From NCBI RefSeq assembly GCF_902167145.1, contig NC_050096.1, positions 161,385,825 to 161,449,824 of the forward strand: a stretch of DNA of 64,000 bases, given 5' to 3'. Position numbers and translations under genes: made by a program. Positions 46,766 to 58,261 of the stretch are shown here, one piece after another (positions within the stretch are counted from its first letter, which is position 1; each line of letters opens with the position of its first letter). Origin of the DNA: Zea mays (taxonomy: Eukaryota; Streptophyta; Magnoliopsida; Poales; Poaceae). Below the pieces are notes generated by a model. The model searched no databases. It saw only the letters and a program-made list of their open reading frames with translations, and had not been told where the DNA came from.

Positions 46766-49700
46766 AAAGTAATAGAACAAAATTAATAAATAATCCCATG
46801 CAAATGACAAATTGAATTTAAGTTCCATAAATTAATCATGCGAGAGTCCTAAGCTGCTCATGACCGCGAGCTCGGCTAGTATACCGGTTTTACACTCTAC
46901 AGAGGTTGTACCCTATACCCACAAGTCGTGTATCCCATGTCGCTAGGGTTAGCTAGACCCTTAGACACTACCGAGGTGAATGTCTAGGGATCCACTACGA
47001 GGCCTTTACAAAGTTCCACTAGCTTCCGAAAACCCGCTACAGTTTATGGGAAGAGCACTTGCAAGAATCCCTCGTCTGATCGCCATCGCAGCAAAATCAA
47101 CCCGAGAACCTCCTTGCATGCAACTCCCCTACTGCCCTTTCCCTTTTGGGTAAGGTAGTCTTCCACTAGCTTCCCTAATTAGTCAGTCAAGGGCGTCCCA
47201 TTCCACCCTTGTGGTGGCACATGTTTCTCAAGTTAAGCTCCATGTTCCAATTAAAGATAATGATCTTGACATGAACATAAATAACTTAACATAATAATTG
47301 GAACATAGATATAATGAAATATTAACCCAAAACCATATAAAGCAATAGCAAAACTACCCATGTGATTCAGGGATAACAAGGTAAAATGGATATACAGACT
47401 AGGGTGACCTATCGGATCCCATCAAAATTAAACCTGTGCATTGAATAAATGACAATAAAGAACATTATTGGGTAACAAAAGTGGTCAAGGGCATAACTTG
47501 CCTGACACTTGAGATTCCAGTTACCAGGGTGATTCTTCATATCCTCGACCTCACTGCTAGTCGTAGCAATACAAACAAACATGGTATAGACAAAATTAAC
47601 ATCACACCAACCATAAGTACAAACTGAATTATAATAATCTATACGTTGCTACGAGATCACGGGTTCAAGAACCACTAAAATCGGAGTTACGGTTAAGGAG
47701 TTATGATTTTATAGAGGATTTATGTGATTAAAATTTTAAACTATATTATAAATTGGTTAATATAAATCATATAAGAGGTTATTCTATAAATAATTATCTC
47801 AACTTTAAGCTAAGTTATAAATTGACCATAGATCATCTTCTAGTAGATTATAATGATAAGTAGATTAACAAGACTAACCCACATAAATTAAATAAAGATC
47901 TAACTAGAAAAGAATGAGACATGGTATAATAAATGTTGTTATTGCGTAGTATATATTCATACGAGACTAACACAACTTGAACGGATCAAATCAGAGTTAA
48001 AACAGAGGAGTTATGAATTTCCTAAGGTTTTATGTATTTGAAATAAGATTAATTAGGAAATAAATTTTAAAGTGGCTTTCATGTCAAATCAGTGGCACTA
48101 TTTGATAAACAATAATATTATAAAATTATAGGAACTGAAATGGACTAAAAAGGAGCTAATATGAATTTTCTAGAGATTAAATACTTTCTGAAATTATTTT
48201 TATATTAAAAATTATCTCCTATATTCCTTTTTCCCATTATCACACGGCTCTGGACTGCGCACCAAATAAACAGAAACTCAAGGGTGAACATAGAAGATTT
48301 CCTAAGACTCTGATTCCTGGCGCAAGGACTGCGGGTTGGTTTCTTGATTCTGCAGGGACTCTTTAGCAAGAATGGCTCAGCGAAGGGGTATGGGCCAAAG
48401 ATATCCGTTGGATCGCCCACGGACGGCATCGATTAGATTGTTATTTAATCAACTCAGTCTTTAGCGTGATCCGTCCGATCGAAGACCTACGGTGGAGATT
48501 TTATGAGGGCTAAGCCAAAATTGCCCGTCCGATCAAAACGGACGGTGATGACCTCCCAGGCCGAAGCGTCAGGTCCCGACCCAATCTGGGCCGTTAATTA
48601 CCCAAACGACGGCCACGAGTCCTTCTCCCTTACACGAAAACGACAGTACCGGTGCCCACGGTGACCACGGCTACGCCATTGTCGCAGCGCCTAGATCCCG
48701 TGACTCGAGCTACGATCTTTGATCCTACCGGTGCTACGTCTAGCGAAGGTTGAAGTGAGTCCAGGGGGCAAGATCTTACCGGTGATTTCGGAACTGAGAC
48801 CCATGACCACGGACAAGCTTGGTTCCGCGGCGTCGATGTACATCGGCGACGAATTCAGCGCGATTTCGCCCACTACAGCGTGCATAGACCCCCAGGGGAG
48901 GTCCGACGAGCACGCCCGCCACGATCACCCAAGTCCGAACAACGCCGTAGTCGAATTGAAGGTGCGACGACCAACTCCTTCTCTCTGCGCACCCACATCT
49001 CCCTCTTGGTTCATCAATGGCGGCTCTGATGAAAGAGTCACGGGGCAGCGACTAGGATTTTATGTAGGGCGCGAGGGGAAACGAGGCCGAGCTGTTGCGA
49101 CGGTTGAGAGAAACCCGGGTGGAGATCAATGCGCATGCGAGTGACGAATCCGCGACACTTCTGTTGATACTAGGTCCACGTCGGGCGAGTGGGGAAGAAG
49201 GAAAACCTGACATGTGGGGCCCACCACACTTCCGTTGCGCGTGAGCTGAGCGGTGGGCCATGCCAGTCAGCGACCGGGCAGAGTGGAATGGGTTGGTTCA
49301 GGGTAAGGGATTGTTGGGCCAAACGAGTAGAATGCAGCCCAAGTGTAGTTTTCTCCTTTCTCTTTTTTTTGTTATTTTCATTTTTCATATTTGCTTTCAA
49401 ATTCAAGTTTCAAATTCAAACCATTGTTAACTTCAAATATACATCAACAACTCCAACATGTAAGCAATTATATAACTTTATTTATTTATTGTTTTTTGAA
49501 TGATTTTATAGAGCATAATATAAAAGAATAATTAGTTCTATTTTTGAACTTTTCAAATTCAAAGTTAAAGTTTGATTTTGAATATCACATTTCAAATGCA
49601 GAAGACAAAATCTCAGCATGATGCAATATATACTTATTATTATTATATTTTTATATTAATTATAGTATTGCAAATGTGTTTACACACATAAAGAACTTTT

Positions 49701-49962
49701 AATTTTCAAGAGATACATGGTTTGTCCAATTAAAATCTTATTCAAAATTTAATGTTTTATGCTTATTTCTTTTGTATGGTTGTTGTGGAGAGATAATTTA
49801 CTTTGAATCTTAGGGAGAATACTTTTGAATATATGATTCAATGAAACTATTAACTTATATGAGGATCCTTTATTTAAATCTCTTATTTTAAACCATAATT
49901 ATTTGGACATTAAGATAAACTCTACTAAATCCCAAAACCGAGATTTGAGGTGTTACACTGAT

Positions 49963-50607
49963 GCGCAATTCTATTTCAAAAATACCATTTTAGTTGATGT
50001 CATCGATACCATTAGTGTCAATGCAAACTGATAGTAGACGCGGTCCGATCTTCCGTGAGATACGATAATTTGATTGAGTGGAGATCTCGACGTTGATGAT
50101 CCAAGGCTCCGAGCGAACGGTTCCTCGCAATCACTACACCACGACTCCGTTGGTTATCACCCGTGACACACGAATGACCTCGCCACGAAGGCTTATCCCT
50201 GCAAGCGCAATTAAGAACACAAGCAAGAACAGGAAAGAAACACAACCAAAATTGTATTGATTACGGGATGGGGTCTCACAAGCCGATGACGGCGACACTG
50301 TTCGATGACAGAATTGATCTAAGCAAAACCCAAACCTAAATATGGCGATGGCTACTGAATAAATAGAGTATTAGGGCGTGCGTGACCCCTGGACTCGCCC
50401 CTAATGGGCTCCGACGCGATACACGGCCCAACAGACGGTGTTGCAGCACCAAAACAGAATCTGAACGCTGACTTGTTTCGACGATTCCCGTTGACTCCGG
50501 ATGAAATTTAGGGTGGAACCAGTTGGGTTGGTTAGATAATCACGTTATCTTTCCAACCATATCCAGTCTGTCGCAATCGGAGTCCGGATGCATCTTGGGC
50601 ATCCATT
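49963..50607. other. Probable 3' noncoding/LTR region of the following Gypsy element
   Basis: No gene. It lies downstream (minus sense) of the Gypsy coding region and may include its 3' LTR, but I could not define termini. Confidence 0.4.
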
Positions 50608-53025
50608 TTAGTGCAGACTGGTCCTAAAACCCGAGATGGAGTCACAGCTGACTCGAACTTGATCTCCTTCCTGTTGTGGACGCCCTTGCTCCTCCTCCTC
50701 AACACCTAGGCCTTTCCCAAGTCCTTGCTGGTCCTCTCCAAGGTTCCTAATCCTCAAAACATCCATGGCCCCAAGCGTAAGCTCTGAAACACAATTGACT
50801 AGGGTAGAATGTACCTGGAGATTTAGCTGTCGGGCACGCGATCGTCTTATCGGTCCATTCATTGTATGTATAGAAGTGATGTCCTCATCATCCTCCTCCT
50901 CTTGAATTGGAGTCGTCCTCGACTCGATCTCATTTTCGTCACCCATATATGGCTTCAAATCTGAAATGTTAAAGGTGGGACTATCCCGAAAATCTGGAGG
51001 CAACTCAGGTGGTAATCCAGGGGGTATCTCAGAGGGAAACACATTCATATACTAATGCAAAGGGTTAGCAATGGCTGGTGGCAAAGTAATAGACTTATCA
51101 TCAATGGAATAGAAAGCATTTTTGCACACTAAGGCATAGCAAAGTCCAACAGAGGCATGTAACTCATCAAGATCAGATCTAGTGGCTAGCAAAGTAGGAG
51201 TTTTTAACTTAATAGGTTGCTGATTTTCAGAGTTCAAAACACCTTTTTGCTTAGCATTAGTCTCTTTCTCATGTTCAAAGTGGACAATTTCAGTGGGAGT
51301 CATAGGAAGCAACACAATTTTCTTTCCCTTATGCATGAAAGTATATTTATTAGATCTACCATGGTGAATAACATCAGTATCAAACTCCCAAGGACGTCCC
51401 AGTAAAAGAGAGCAAGCATTCATACTCACCACATCGAAATCAGCAAAGTCATGGTAAGAGCCAATAGAAAAATGCACTCTTGCTGTTTTTGTTACCTTGA
51501 ACTTACCGCTGTTGTTAAACCATTGAATGTGATAAGGGTGGGGATGCTCTCGTGTTGTCAAGCCAAGCTTCTAGACCAACTCAACATTCACCAAGTTGTT
51601 GCAGCTACCATCGTCAATGATGGTATGTACACGGTAGTCCTTGACGATGATGAACATGTTGAAGAGGTTGTGGCGCTGTCTGTTGTCGTCGTCAATAGCC
51701 GTGACACTCAAAGCTCGTTGCACAATCAAGGCCTTATAGGTCTCAATCGCTGTTGTACCAAGAACCTCTTCATCACCATCATAATTCTCTGCAATGTTAG
51801 CTCCAACAGTATCTTCATCTTCAACATCAGAAGCACTAACATACCCACCATCACCAGTAGCAATGTATGCCCGTTTGCTGGGGCAATCTCGCTGAATATG
51901 GCCAAGTCCCTGGCAGCGGTGGCACTTGATGTCGGAGGAGCAACCTGTGGAAGAGGTGGTCGTAGCAGGTTTTGCTGCAACACCCGAAGGCACCAAGGAC
52001 TTGCTGTTGTCGTGTCCCTGTGATGCCGAAGGTGCGGTGCTGCGTGTGCCGCTAGTGGAGGAAGATGTGGACGTCCGTACGCCCGAAGAGGATGACGCCT
52101 TAGCTGGCGCCGGTGGCTGGTGTGGCGCGAAAGTGCTACTCCTCCGCTGTTGATGACCCTGCAATTCTTTTTCTGCCAACATAGAAAGATGGAACAAGCG
52201 TTGTATAGAATGATATTCTTTATAATCAACAATATCCTGAATCTCCCGCCTCAATCCCCCATAAAACCTAACCATTTGATCCTCCGGATCTTCAACTACC
52301 CCACATCGTAGCATACCTTTCTGAAGCTCTTGGTAGTATTCCTGTACCGACATGTCTCCCTGATCTAAGCGTTGCAATTTTTGTCGAAGATCACGTCTAT
52401 AAGAAGGGGGAACAAAGCGAGCTCGCATCTCCTCTTTTAATGCATTCCATGTTTGTGGTGCAGCACGTGTGTTAACAAGTTCATTCCACCAAATGATAGC
52501 AAAATCACTAAATTCACTAGTGGCTTGTCTAACCCTATGCTGCTCAGGAACAAGATGGGAATTAAATTTTTGTTCTACCGTCATCTCCTAGTCTAAGTAA
52601 GCTTCAGCATCATAAGAACCCATGAATGGTGGAATAGAGAACTTAATTTTAGCAAATGGATCATGGTCTGGTTGAGGATTATGATGACGACGTCTACCAT
52701 TACCTCCCATACCTTGTCGATTACGTGCGAAGCGTTGTGGTTGTGGCAGTGGTGCATAAACATCGTCGTCATCGTCGTCCACGGGAGAGTGATATGGGGC
52801 TGGAGTTGTTGGTGGGGGACGAGCCTCCAGTACGTCCATGCGTGTAGCAAGTTCATCAACTCGTCGATCAAGCTGCTCATAGGATGTCGAGGCAGAGTCC
52901 TGATATTTTTTAAAAGCTTCAGTCATCGCGCGCATCATCTCCTTCAATTCCATCTGAGAGAAACACTCATCGTCGTTAAGCTTAGGCCCCTTGTCCTTGT
53001 CCATTTGATTCTTTGGTCTTGTCAT
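50608..53025 (-). pseudogene. Deleted Gypsy (chromovirus-type) polyprotein, gag-protease-C-terminus
   Basis: One continuous minus-strand frame from ATG 53025 (MTRPKNQMDKDKG) broken only by three TAG codons at 52585-52587, 51568-51570 and 51049-51051. It covers gag (FSIPPFMGSYDAEAYLD, EMTVEQKFNSHLVPEQ, WWNELVN, ARFVPPSYRRDLRQKLQRL), a zinc knuckle CHRCQGLGHIQRDC, and an aspartic protease region (IIDDGSCNNLVNVELV; CSLLLGRPWEFD). NVFPSEIPPGLPP, the usual RT start, then joins directly to a C-terminal tail (SPTFNISDLKPYMGDE). RT, RNase H and integrase are gone. LTRs were not resolved. Confidence 0.85.
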
Positions 53026-53082
53026 TGTTAGCACAAAACAGAGACAAAAAGGCAACAAACAATGTGAACAGTACAACTATCT

Positions 53083-53109
53083 CTCAGGGTGGTGGTGGTG
53101 GTGGTGGTG
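53083..53109. repeat. (GGT)n microsatellite
   Basis: Nine GGT/GTG-type triplets upstream (minus sense) of the Gypsy gag start. Confidence 0.9.
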
Positions 53110-53266
53110 GAATACAAATTATGAAGCGTCTTACCCTGCTCTTACAACGTACTTATCAGCACTGCAGGTGGCAAACGGTGACCGGTGTGACTGTCCAACG
53201 AGTGTGGGTGTGATTGCAAAGGAGTACCTGTTCTGCTCGAGAGAAAACTGGAGTTCTGGGAAGGAT

Positions 53267-53269
<3 letters not shown>

Positions 53270-53337
<68 letters not shown>
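53270..53337. repeat. (AT)n microsatellite, about 34 units
   Basis: Uninterrupted AT dinucleotide run. Tyr/Ile-repeat ORFs across it are artefacts. Confidence 0.97.
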
Positions 53338-53338
<1 letters not shown>

Positions 53339-53678
53339 CACACAAGTTAGTAACAGATAGCAATGCTGAATAAGTGTTCCAAGTACTCGTCCTAGTTGCT
53401 GGCCTAGAAAATGTAATAGAACAGTTGGACCAAAGCACAAGAAAGGAGGTACAAGTATCTAGTGGGAATGACAGTTTTGTAAATAGGGCAGATTTTTCAG
53501 CACTAGTAGAACTCAAAGGCGCGTTTCAAAAGGGGTGCCATCAAAAGAGCTCGAAATATTCTGAATTTTTTACCACTTATCCAAAAACACAAAGGATGGA
53601 AGCACACAAAATTTCACTTGAAACAGAGTTGTATTGTGGCCTAGAGAAATTCACAAAGGATCTCTGAAATTCTTGAAA
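53338..53678. other. Unassigned DNA between Gypsy remnant and CACTA element
   Basis: A 97-codon plus-strand ORF (53374-53667) has no recognisable domain. I do not call it a gene. Confidence 0.35.
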
Positions 53679-53905
53679 CACTACTACAGGGATCCTCTGT
53701 ATAGGCGGTCCGGTTAGCCTCTACACAGGCGGTTCCAGGAACCGCTTGTGGTGCACCGCCTGTGATGTAAAACAACATCACAGGCGGTCAATCAAAAACC
53801 GCCTGTGATAGACACACATCACAGGCGGTCCGGTTTAAAAGAACCGCCTGTGATAGACACACATCACAGGCGGTTTTAATTATAAGTCCGCCTGTATTCC
53901 AGATT
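53679..53905. repeat. CACTA terminus and subterminal repeats
   Basis: About ten copies of CACAGGCGGT or its complement, many as pairs around short spacers (atcacaggcggt ... accgcctgtgat). In En/Spm the equivalent repeats are bound by TnpA and needed for transposition. Confidence 0.88.
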
Positions 53906-54167
53906 CATATTTTCCAGATTCATATACAGGAACAGAATTAATAACAGATTCAAACACAGATTCAAACACATATTCCATACACATATTCATCATACAAAGA
54001 TTCCATACACAGATTCAAACAAGTTCTATAGCAGGTTCCATACACAGATTCATCCACATATATATCAAGTTCCATCATACACAGATTTATACACATCAAG
54101 TTGCATAACAACTCAACATCTCAAAGTTCCATAGACAACTAGACATCTAAAGTTCCTAACTAAAGAC
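53906..54167 (-). other. AT-rich 3' region of the TnpA-like gene
   Basis: Repeats of cacagattcaaacacatattcc-like text. No ORF. Probably 3' UTR and spacer. Confidence 0.45.
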
Positions 54168-56766
54168 CTAAACACTGTGTGATATTTTGTACAAACTTAA
54201 TTCTGGGAATTTTTGCAAATTTCCATTTACATTGTAGAATAGCCCTTGTTGATGAAGAACTTCACGGCGCATAAAGTAAAGCAAGTCTCTTACAACCTTA
54301 GCCACGCCGGTGGAAACCATATCTCTTTCTAACCATTCAGCATTGATCTTAGATTTAGGAACCTGCAATGAAAGCAAAAAGCAATCGGTGCTAAGAGTAA
54401 TGTGATGAGCAACAATATAACATAAAAATTGCAACATAGACAATGATAGCGAACTTACATCCTCACGATTGACCATGTAATGGAAGGTGAGAGCACCTAG
54501 AGGGGGGGGGTGAATAGGTGATCCTGTAAACTTCAAAACTTAAGCCACAAAACTTTGATTAAGTGTTAGCACAGTTAATGCCAAGTGGCTGGAGAGAAGA
54601 TCTTGCACAATATGATAGTCACAAGAAGTTCAACACAGAGAAGACACAGTGATTTATCCCGTGGTTCGGCCAAGTACAAAACTTGCCTACTCCACGTTGT
54701 GGCGTCCCAACGGACGAGAGTTGCACTCAACTCCTCTCAAGTGATCCAATGATCAACTTGAATACCACAGTGTTATGCTTTTCCTTTCAATTTCCCGTTT
54801 GCGAGGAATCTCCACAACTTGGAGTCTCTCGCCCTTACACTTGAGATTCACAGAGAAATACGGAGTAAGGGAGGGAAGCAACACACACAAATCCACAGCA
54901 AAATGCGCACACACACGGCCAAGAATCGAGCTCAAAAGACTATCTCAAAGTTCTCACTAGAACGGAGCTCGAATCACTTAGAATGACAAACGGATGCGCA
55001 AAGAATGAGTGTGGATGATCAAGAATGCTCTTAGGTTGCTTGGGTGTACTCCTCCATGCACCTAGGGGTCCCTTTTATAGCCCCAAGGCAGCTAGGAGCC
55101 GTTGAGAGCAAATCTGGAAGGCTGATCTTGCCTTCTGTCGTCGGGCGCACCGGACAGTCCGGTGCACACCGGACACTGTCCGGTGCCCGATTTCCTTCCT
55201 TAAACAGCGCAGTCGACCGTTGCTGATCTGGGAGCCGTTGGCGCACCGGACATGTCTGGTGCACACCGGACAGTCCGGTGCCCCTTCCGACCGTTGGCTT
55301 GGCCACGTGTCGTGCGCAGAATCCGTGCTCGACCGTTGGCCCTAGCCGACCGTTGGCTCACCGGACAGTCCGGTGCACACCGGACAGTCCGGTGAATTTT
55401 AGCCGTACGCCGTCGGCGAATTCCCGAGAGTGGCCACTTCGGCCGAGGCAGCCTGGCGCACCGGACACTGTCCGGTGCACCACCGGACAGTCCGGTGCCC
55501 CAGACCGAAACAGCCTCTTGGCTGTATACAGCCAAGTCTTCTCTTCTCTTCTTTTTTCTGTTTCTACCACTTAGACAAATATATTAGTACACAAAACCAA
55601 TGTACTAAGACTTAGAAACATACCTTTGCTCTTGATTTGCACTTTGTTCATCCATTGCATAAATTCACATTTTAAGCACTTGAGTTGGCACTCAATCACC
55701 AAAATACTTAGAAATGGCCCAAGGGCACATTTCCCTTTCAATCTCCCCCTTTTTGGTGATTTATGCCAACACAACATAAAGCAACTAGAACAAGTGCAAA
55801 AACACTTCAAATAAAACTCAAATTGATTTTGATTCAATTTTGGCATATATGGATCATCCTGTTCCACTGCACAACTTTATGGTGATATCCGCTTGACCCC
55901 AGGCGATGGGGGTGTTTGTTCATCTTCGCTCTCTGAGAATTAGTTTCGCCCAGTTCTTTGGCCTTCAGTTCGGTCTTCTGACGAACAAATTCCTCCCACT
56001 GAGCTTGAGTGATTTTCCCCATTTTCTTGGGCGGAGGAACCTTATTCTTCTTAACAAAGTCCCTATTCATCTCGGCCTTCCACCCACGAAACATCTTGGC
56101 CATAGTAGAGAGCATCGACTTCCTTACTGCATCCTCTGTGCCTTTTGGGAACTTGAATGACTCAGACAACTTAGCCCATAGCTTGTTGCGGGTGTCTTCA
56201 TCTAAATCCTTCCATTTTTGAAGTGTGATTGGCACTGTATCTCTAACAGTAGACCCGCAGGAATTTCGAAACTTTGTAACCACGTCAAGTGGTTCTTCAG
56301 GAAACCCCTCTGCATTTAGTTTTGTTACGTACATAACTGCACCTTCTTTCATCTGATTTGGACCTCGTCGCCCTCGTTTCCGCTTATGTGAAACGGATGA
56401 TTCAGGCATCGGAGCATCCTCCGTGTTTCGTGTAGAAGATGCATCCTCTTTCTTCTCTTCATTTGAAATCTATATAGTGAAAAAATTAATGGCCTTTCAT
56501 ATATGAACATTATTTTACAATATAGTCGGCATATTTCTATTTACCTCTTCATCGTTGGGAATATAGTCGGCATCAAGCTCATCTGATGTTTTTTTCTTCC
56601 TTGGAGGTATAGGAGTACAAGGATTGTCATCACTAGAACTATCCTCCCCACTCCCTTCACCGGAGCTGCTCGTTGTCTGCCATTCAAGTTTGGTCGCGTC
56701 TTCATCAACTTTGTTAGACGCACCGGTGCAGACCACATCCATACTAGGCTGCTCGTTGTCTGCCAT
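54168..56766 (-). pseudogene. TnpA/Transposase_24-like CACTA accessory gene, split by insertion
   Basis: Exon 1 is 56766-56545 (acidic, Ser-rich, PPRKKKTSDELDADYIPNDEE). Intron 56544-56470 (GTAAAT...TATAG, 75 bp). Exon 2 56469-55861 has a basic KRKRGRRGPNQ, a TVRDTVPITLQKWKDLDEDTR block and MLSTMAKMFRGWKAEMNR, typical of plant Ptta/En-Spm (Transposase_24) proteins. After the Opie-like insertion (54488-55860) comes exon 2 remainder 54487-54459, an intron 54458-54363 (GTAAGT...TGCAG), and exon 3 54362-54168 (VPKSKINAEWLERDMVS, stop). Exon phases agree at both introns. Such proteins bind subterminal repeats. Joining across the insertion is not in frame as it stands, so some host bases were lost. 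Confidence 0.75.
54488..55860 (-). mobile_element. Truncated Opie-like Sirevirus: 3' LTR plus 120 bp
   Basis: LTR 54488-55740 (1253 bp, palindrome block and TATA on the minus strand at 55075-55081), PPT and about 107 bp of 3' noncoding region. It then stops abruptly at ggatcatcct|gttcc (55860/55861). gag, pol and the 5' LTR are absent. No TSD at the right side, consistent with deletion after or during insertion. Confidence 0.88.
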
Positions 56767-56771
56767 TCAAG
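56665..56771. repeat. 24-bp direct repeat at TnpA-like gene start
   Basis: GCTGCTCGTTGTCTGCCATT plus CAAG occurs at 56665-56688 and 56748-56771. The second copy supplies the ATG of exon 1 in another frame from the first, so the start may have been created by this duplication next to the B3-hairpin block. Confidence 0.85.
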
Positions 56772-56969
56772 CTGGTTCCATCAATAAAGGGATATACTGT
56801 TAGTCTGATATACTGGTTCCATCAATAAGGGAACTTGGAGAAAAGGTGATTCAAAAGAAATCGAGCCCAAACCCCCCTACGGGGCAGGATCGGGTCGGGA
56901 AGCAAGCTCGCAGATAGAAGGGCACTTTCCAATGCAGTTAGACAGAGAAGGCATGGCTGTGATGTTATA

Positions 56970-57161
56970 ATGCTGAAGGACCCCAAGAAGAGATTATGCC
57001 CTATAGTCTACCACCTCTCGTTATTTGTGGGCTTCACCGAGGGCGGGAAACATTTGGTGACATCAAACGACCTTCGGGCTGGGGACGTCTGCGAGCTTGT
57101 TAAGGGGCCAGACGATGGTGAGCCGGTGTACTCTATCCGGATGTGTGGTCACAAAATTTAA
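56970..57161 (+). pseudogene. B3-domain-like fragment, copy 1
   Basis: 63 codons: MLKDPKKRLCPIVYHLSLF then VGFTEGGKHLVTSNDLRAGD and VCELVKGPDDGEPVYSIRMC. The GW(G)KHLV-NDL-GDVCEL pattern matches the second half of plant B3 DNA-binding domains. It is only a domain fragment. The conserved Trp is Gly in this arm and Trp in the inverted arm. Probably captured from a host gene. Confidence 0.6.
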
Positions 57162-57230
57162 AGCCGCCCCGGCTTCATCTGTGCGCTTCTCTTCTCTTAT
57201 GTCGGCTACTAAGATCACTTAGCACCCCAC

Positions 57231-57461
57231 CTAAGAGAAGAGAAGCACACACATGCAGCTGGGGCGGTTTTTAATTTTGTGACCACACATCCGGACATAG
57301 TACACCGGCTCAACATCGTCTGGCCCCTTAACAAGCTCGCAGACGTCTTCAGCCCGAAGGTCGTTTGCTATCACCAAATGTTTCCAGCCATCGGTGAAGC
57401 CCACAAATAACGGGAGGTGGTAGACTACAGGGCTTAATCTCTTCTTGGGGTCCTTCAGCAT
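57231..57461 (-). pseudogene. B3-domain-like fragment, copy 2 (inverted)
   Basis: 76 codons. Reads FTDGWKHLVIANDLRAEDVC, keeping the B3-typical GW but with Glu for Gly before DVC. It forms the second arm of hairpin 1. Several differences from copy 1 suggest it came from a paralogue or has drifted. Confidence 0.6.
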
Positions 57462-57770
57462 TATAACATCACAACCATGCCTTCTCTATCTAACTGCATT
57501 GGAAAGTGCACTTCTATCTGCGAGCTTGCTTCCCGACCCGATTCAGGCATTCCGCCGATGCCATTCTCCATATAAGTCCCAAACAGAGAATAGGGATGAG
57601 GTAGTCAAGATTGTAGGTTCCATCAATAAGGGAACTTGGAGAAAAGGTGATTCAAAAGAAATCGAGCCCAAACCCCCCTACGGGGCAGGATCGGGTCGGG
57701 AAGCAAGCTCGCAGATAGAAGTGCACTTTCCAATGCAGTTAGACAGAGAAGGCATGGCTGTGATGTTATA

Positions 57771-57962
57771 ATGCTGAAGGACCCCAAGAAGAGATTAAGC
57801 CCTGTAGTCTACCACCTCCCGTTATTTGTGGGCTTCACCGAGGGCGGGAAACATTTGGTGACATCAAACGACCTTCGGGCTGGGGACGTCTGCGAGCTTG
57901 TTAACGGGCCAGACGATGGTGAGCCGGTGTACTCTGTCCGGATGTGTGGTCACAAAATTTAA
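57771..57962 (+). pseudogene. B3-domain-like fragment, copy 3
   Basis: 63 codons, nearly identical to copy 1 (LSPVVYHLPLF; NGPDDG for KGPDDG). Upstream in another frame (57616-57769) is GAGSGREASSQIEVHFPMQL, which fits the preceding part of a B3 domain and ends at a TAA next to this ATG. Confidence 0.6.
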
Positions 57963-58015
57963 AGCCGCCCCGGCTTCATCTGTGCGCTTCTCTTCTCTTA
58001 TGTCGGCTACTAAGA

Positions 58016-58261
58016 TCACTTAGCACCCCACCTAATAGAAGAGAAGCACACACATGCAGCCGGGGCGGCTTTAATTTTGTGACCACACATCCGGACATAG
58101 TACACCGGCTCAACATCGTCTGGCCCCTTAACAAGCTCGCAGACGTCTTCAGCCCGAAGGTCGTTTGCTATCACCAAATGTTTCCAGCCATCGGTGAAGC
58201 CCACAAATAACGGGAGGTGGTAGACTACAGGACTTAATCTCTTCTTGGGGTCCTTCAGCAT
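58016..58261 (-). pseudogene. B3-domain-like fragment, copy 4 (inverted)
   Basis: 81 codons, almost the same as copy 2 (FTDGWKHLVIANDLRAEDVC). It forms the second arm of hairpin 2. Confidence 0.6.

Larger units (their letters stand above)
44509..49957 (-). mobile_element. Solo LTR (3.67 kb) of a Gypsy-type element, interrupted
   Basis: Termini TGTCACACCC (44509) and GGTGTTACA (49957). TSD ccgat (44504-44508) and ctgat (49958-49962) differ at one base. No PBS, PPT or coding region is found, so it is best read as a solo LTR left by recombination. Removing the nested LTR and one TSD leaves 3670 bp. It shares end type and internal text with the fragment at 1-492/15977-16420. Strand is inferred from a polyadenylation-like region near 44640. 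Confidence 0.75.

Noticed and set aside
48719..49144. 141-codon ORF in the solo LTR
   Set aside because: It lies within a long LTR with both termini and a TSD. No domain was recognised.
53142..53516. ORF with a Tyr-Ile repeat
   Set aside because: It is a translation of the AT microsatellite.
53374..53667. 97-codon plus-strand ORF beside the CACTA end
   Set aside because: No recognisable family and no flanking gene signals. It may be part of the Gypsy 5' region.
56970..58261. A functional host B3 transcription factor gene
   Set aside because: Only a 63-81-codon domain fragment is present, in four inverted and tandem copies inside a transposon, with no complete domain or gene structure.
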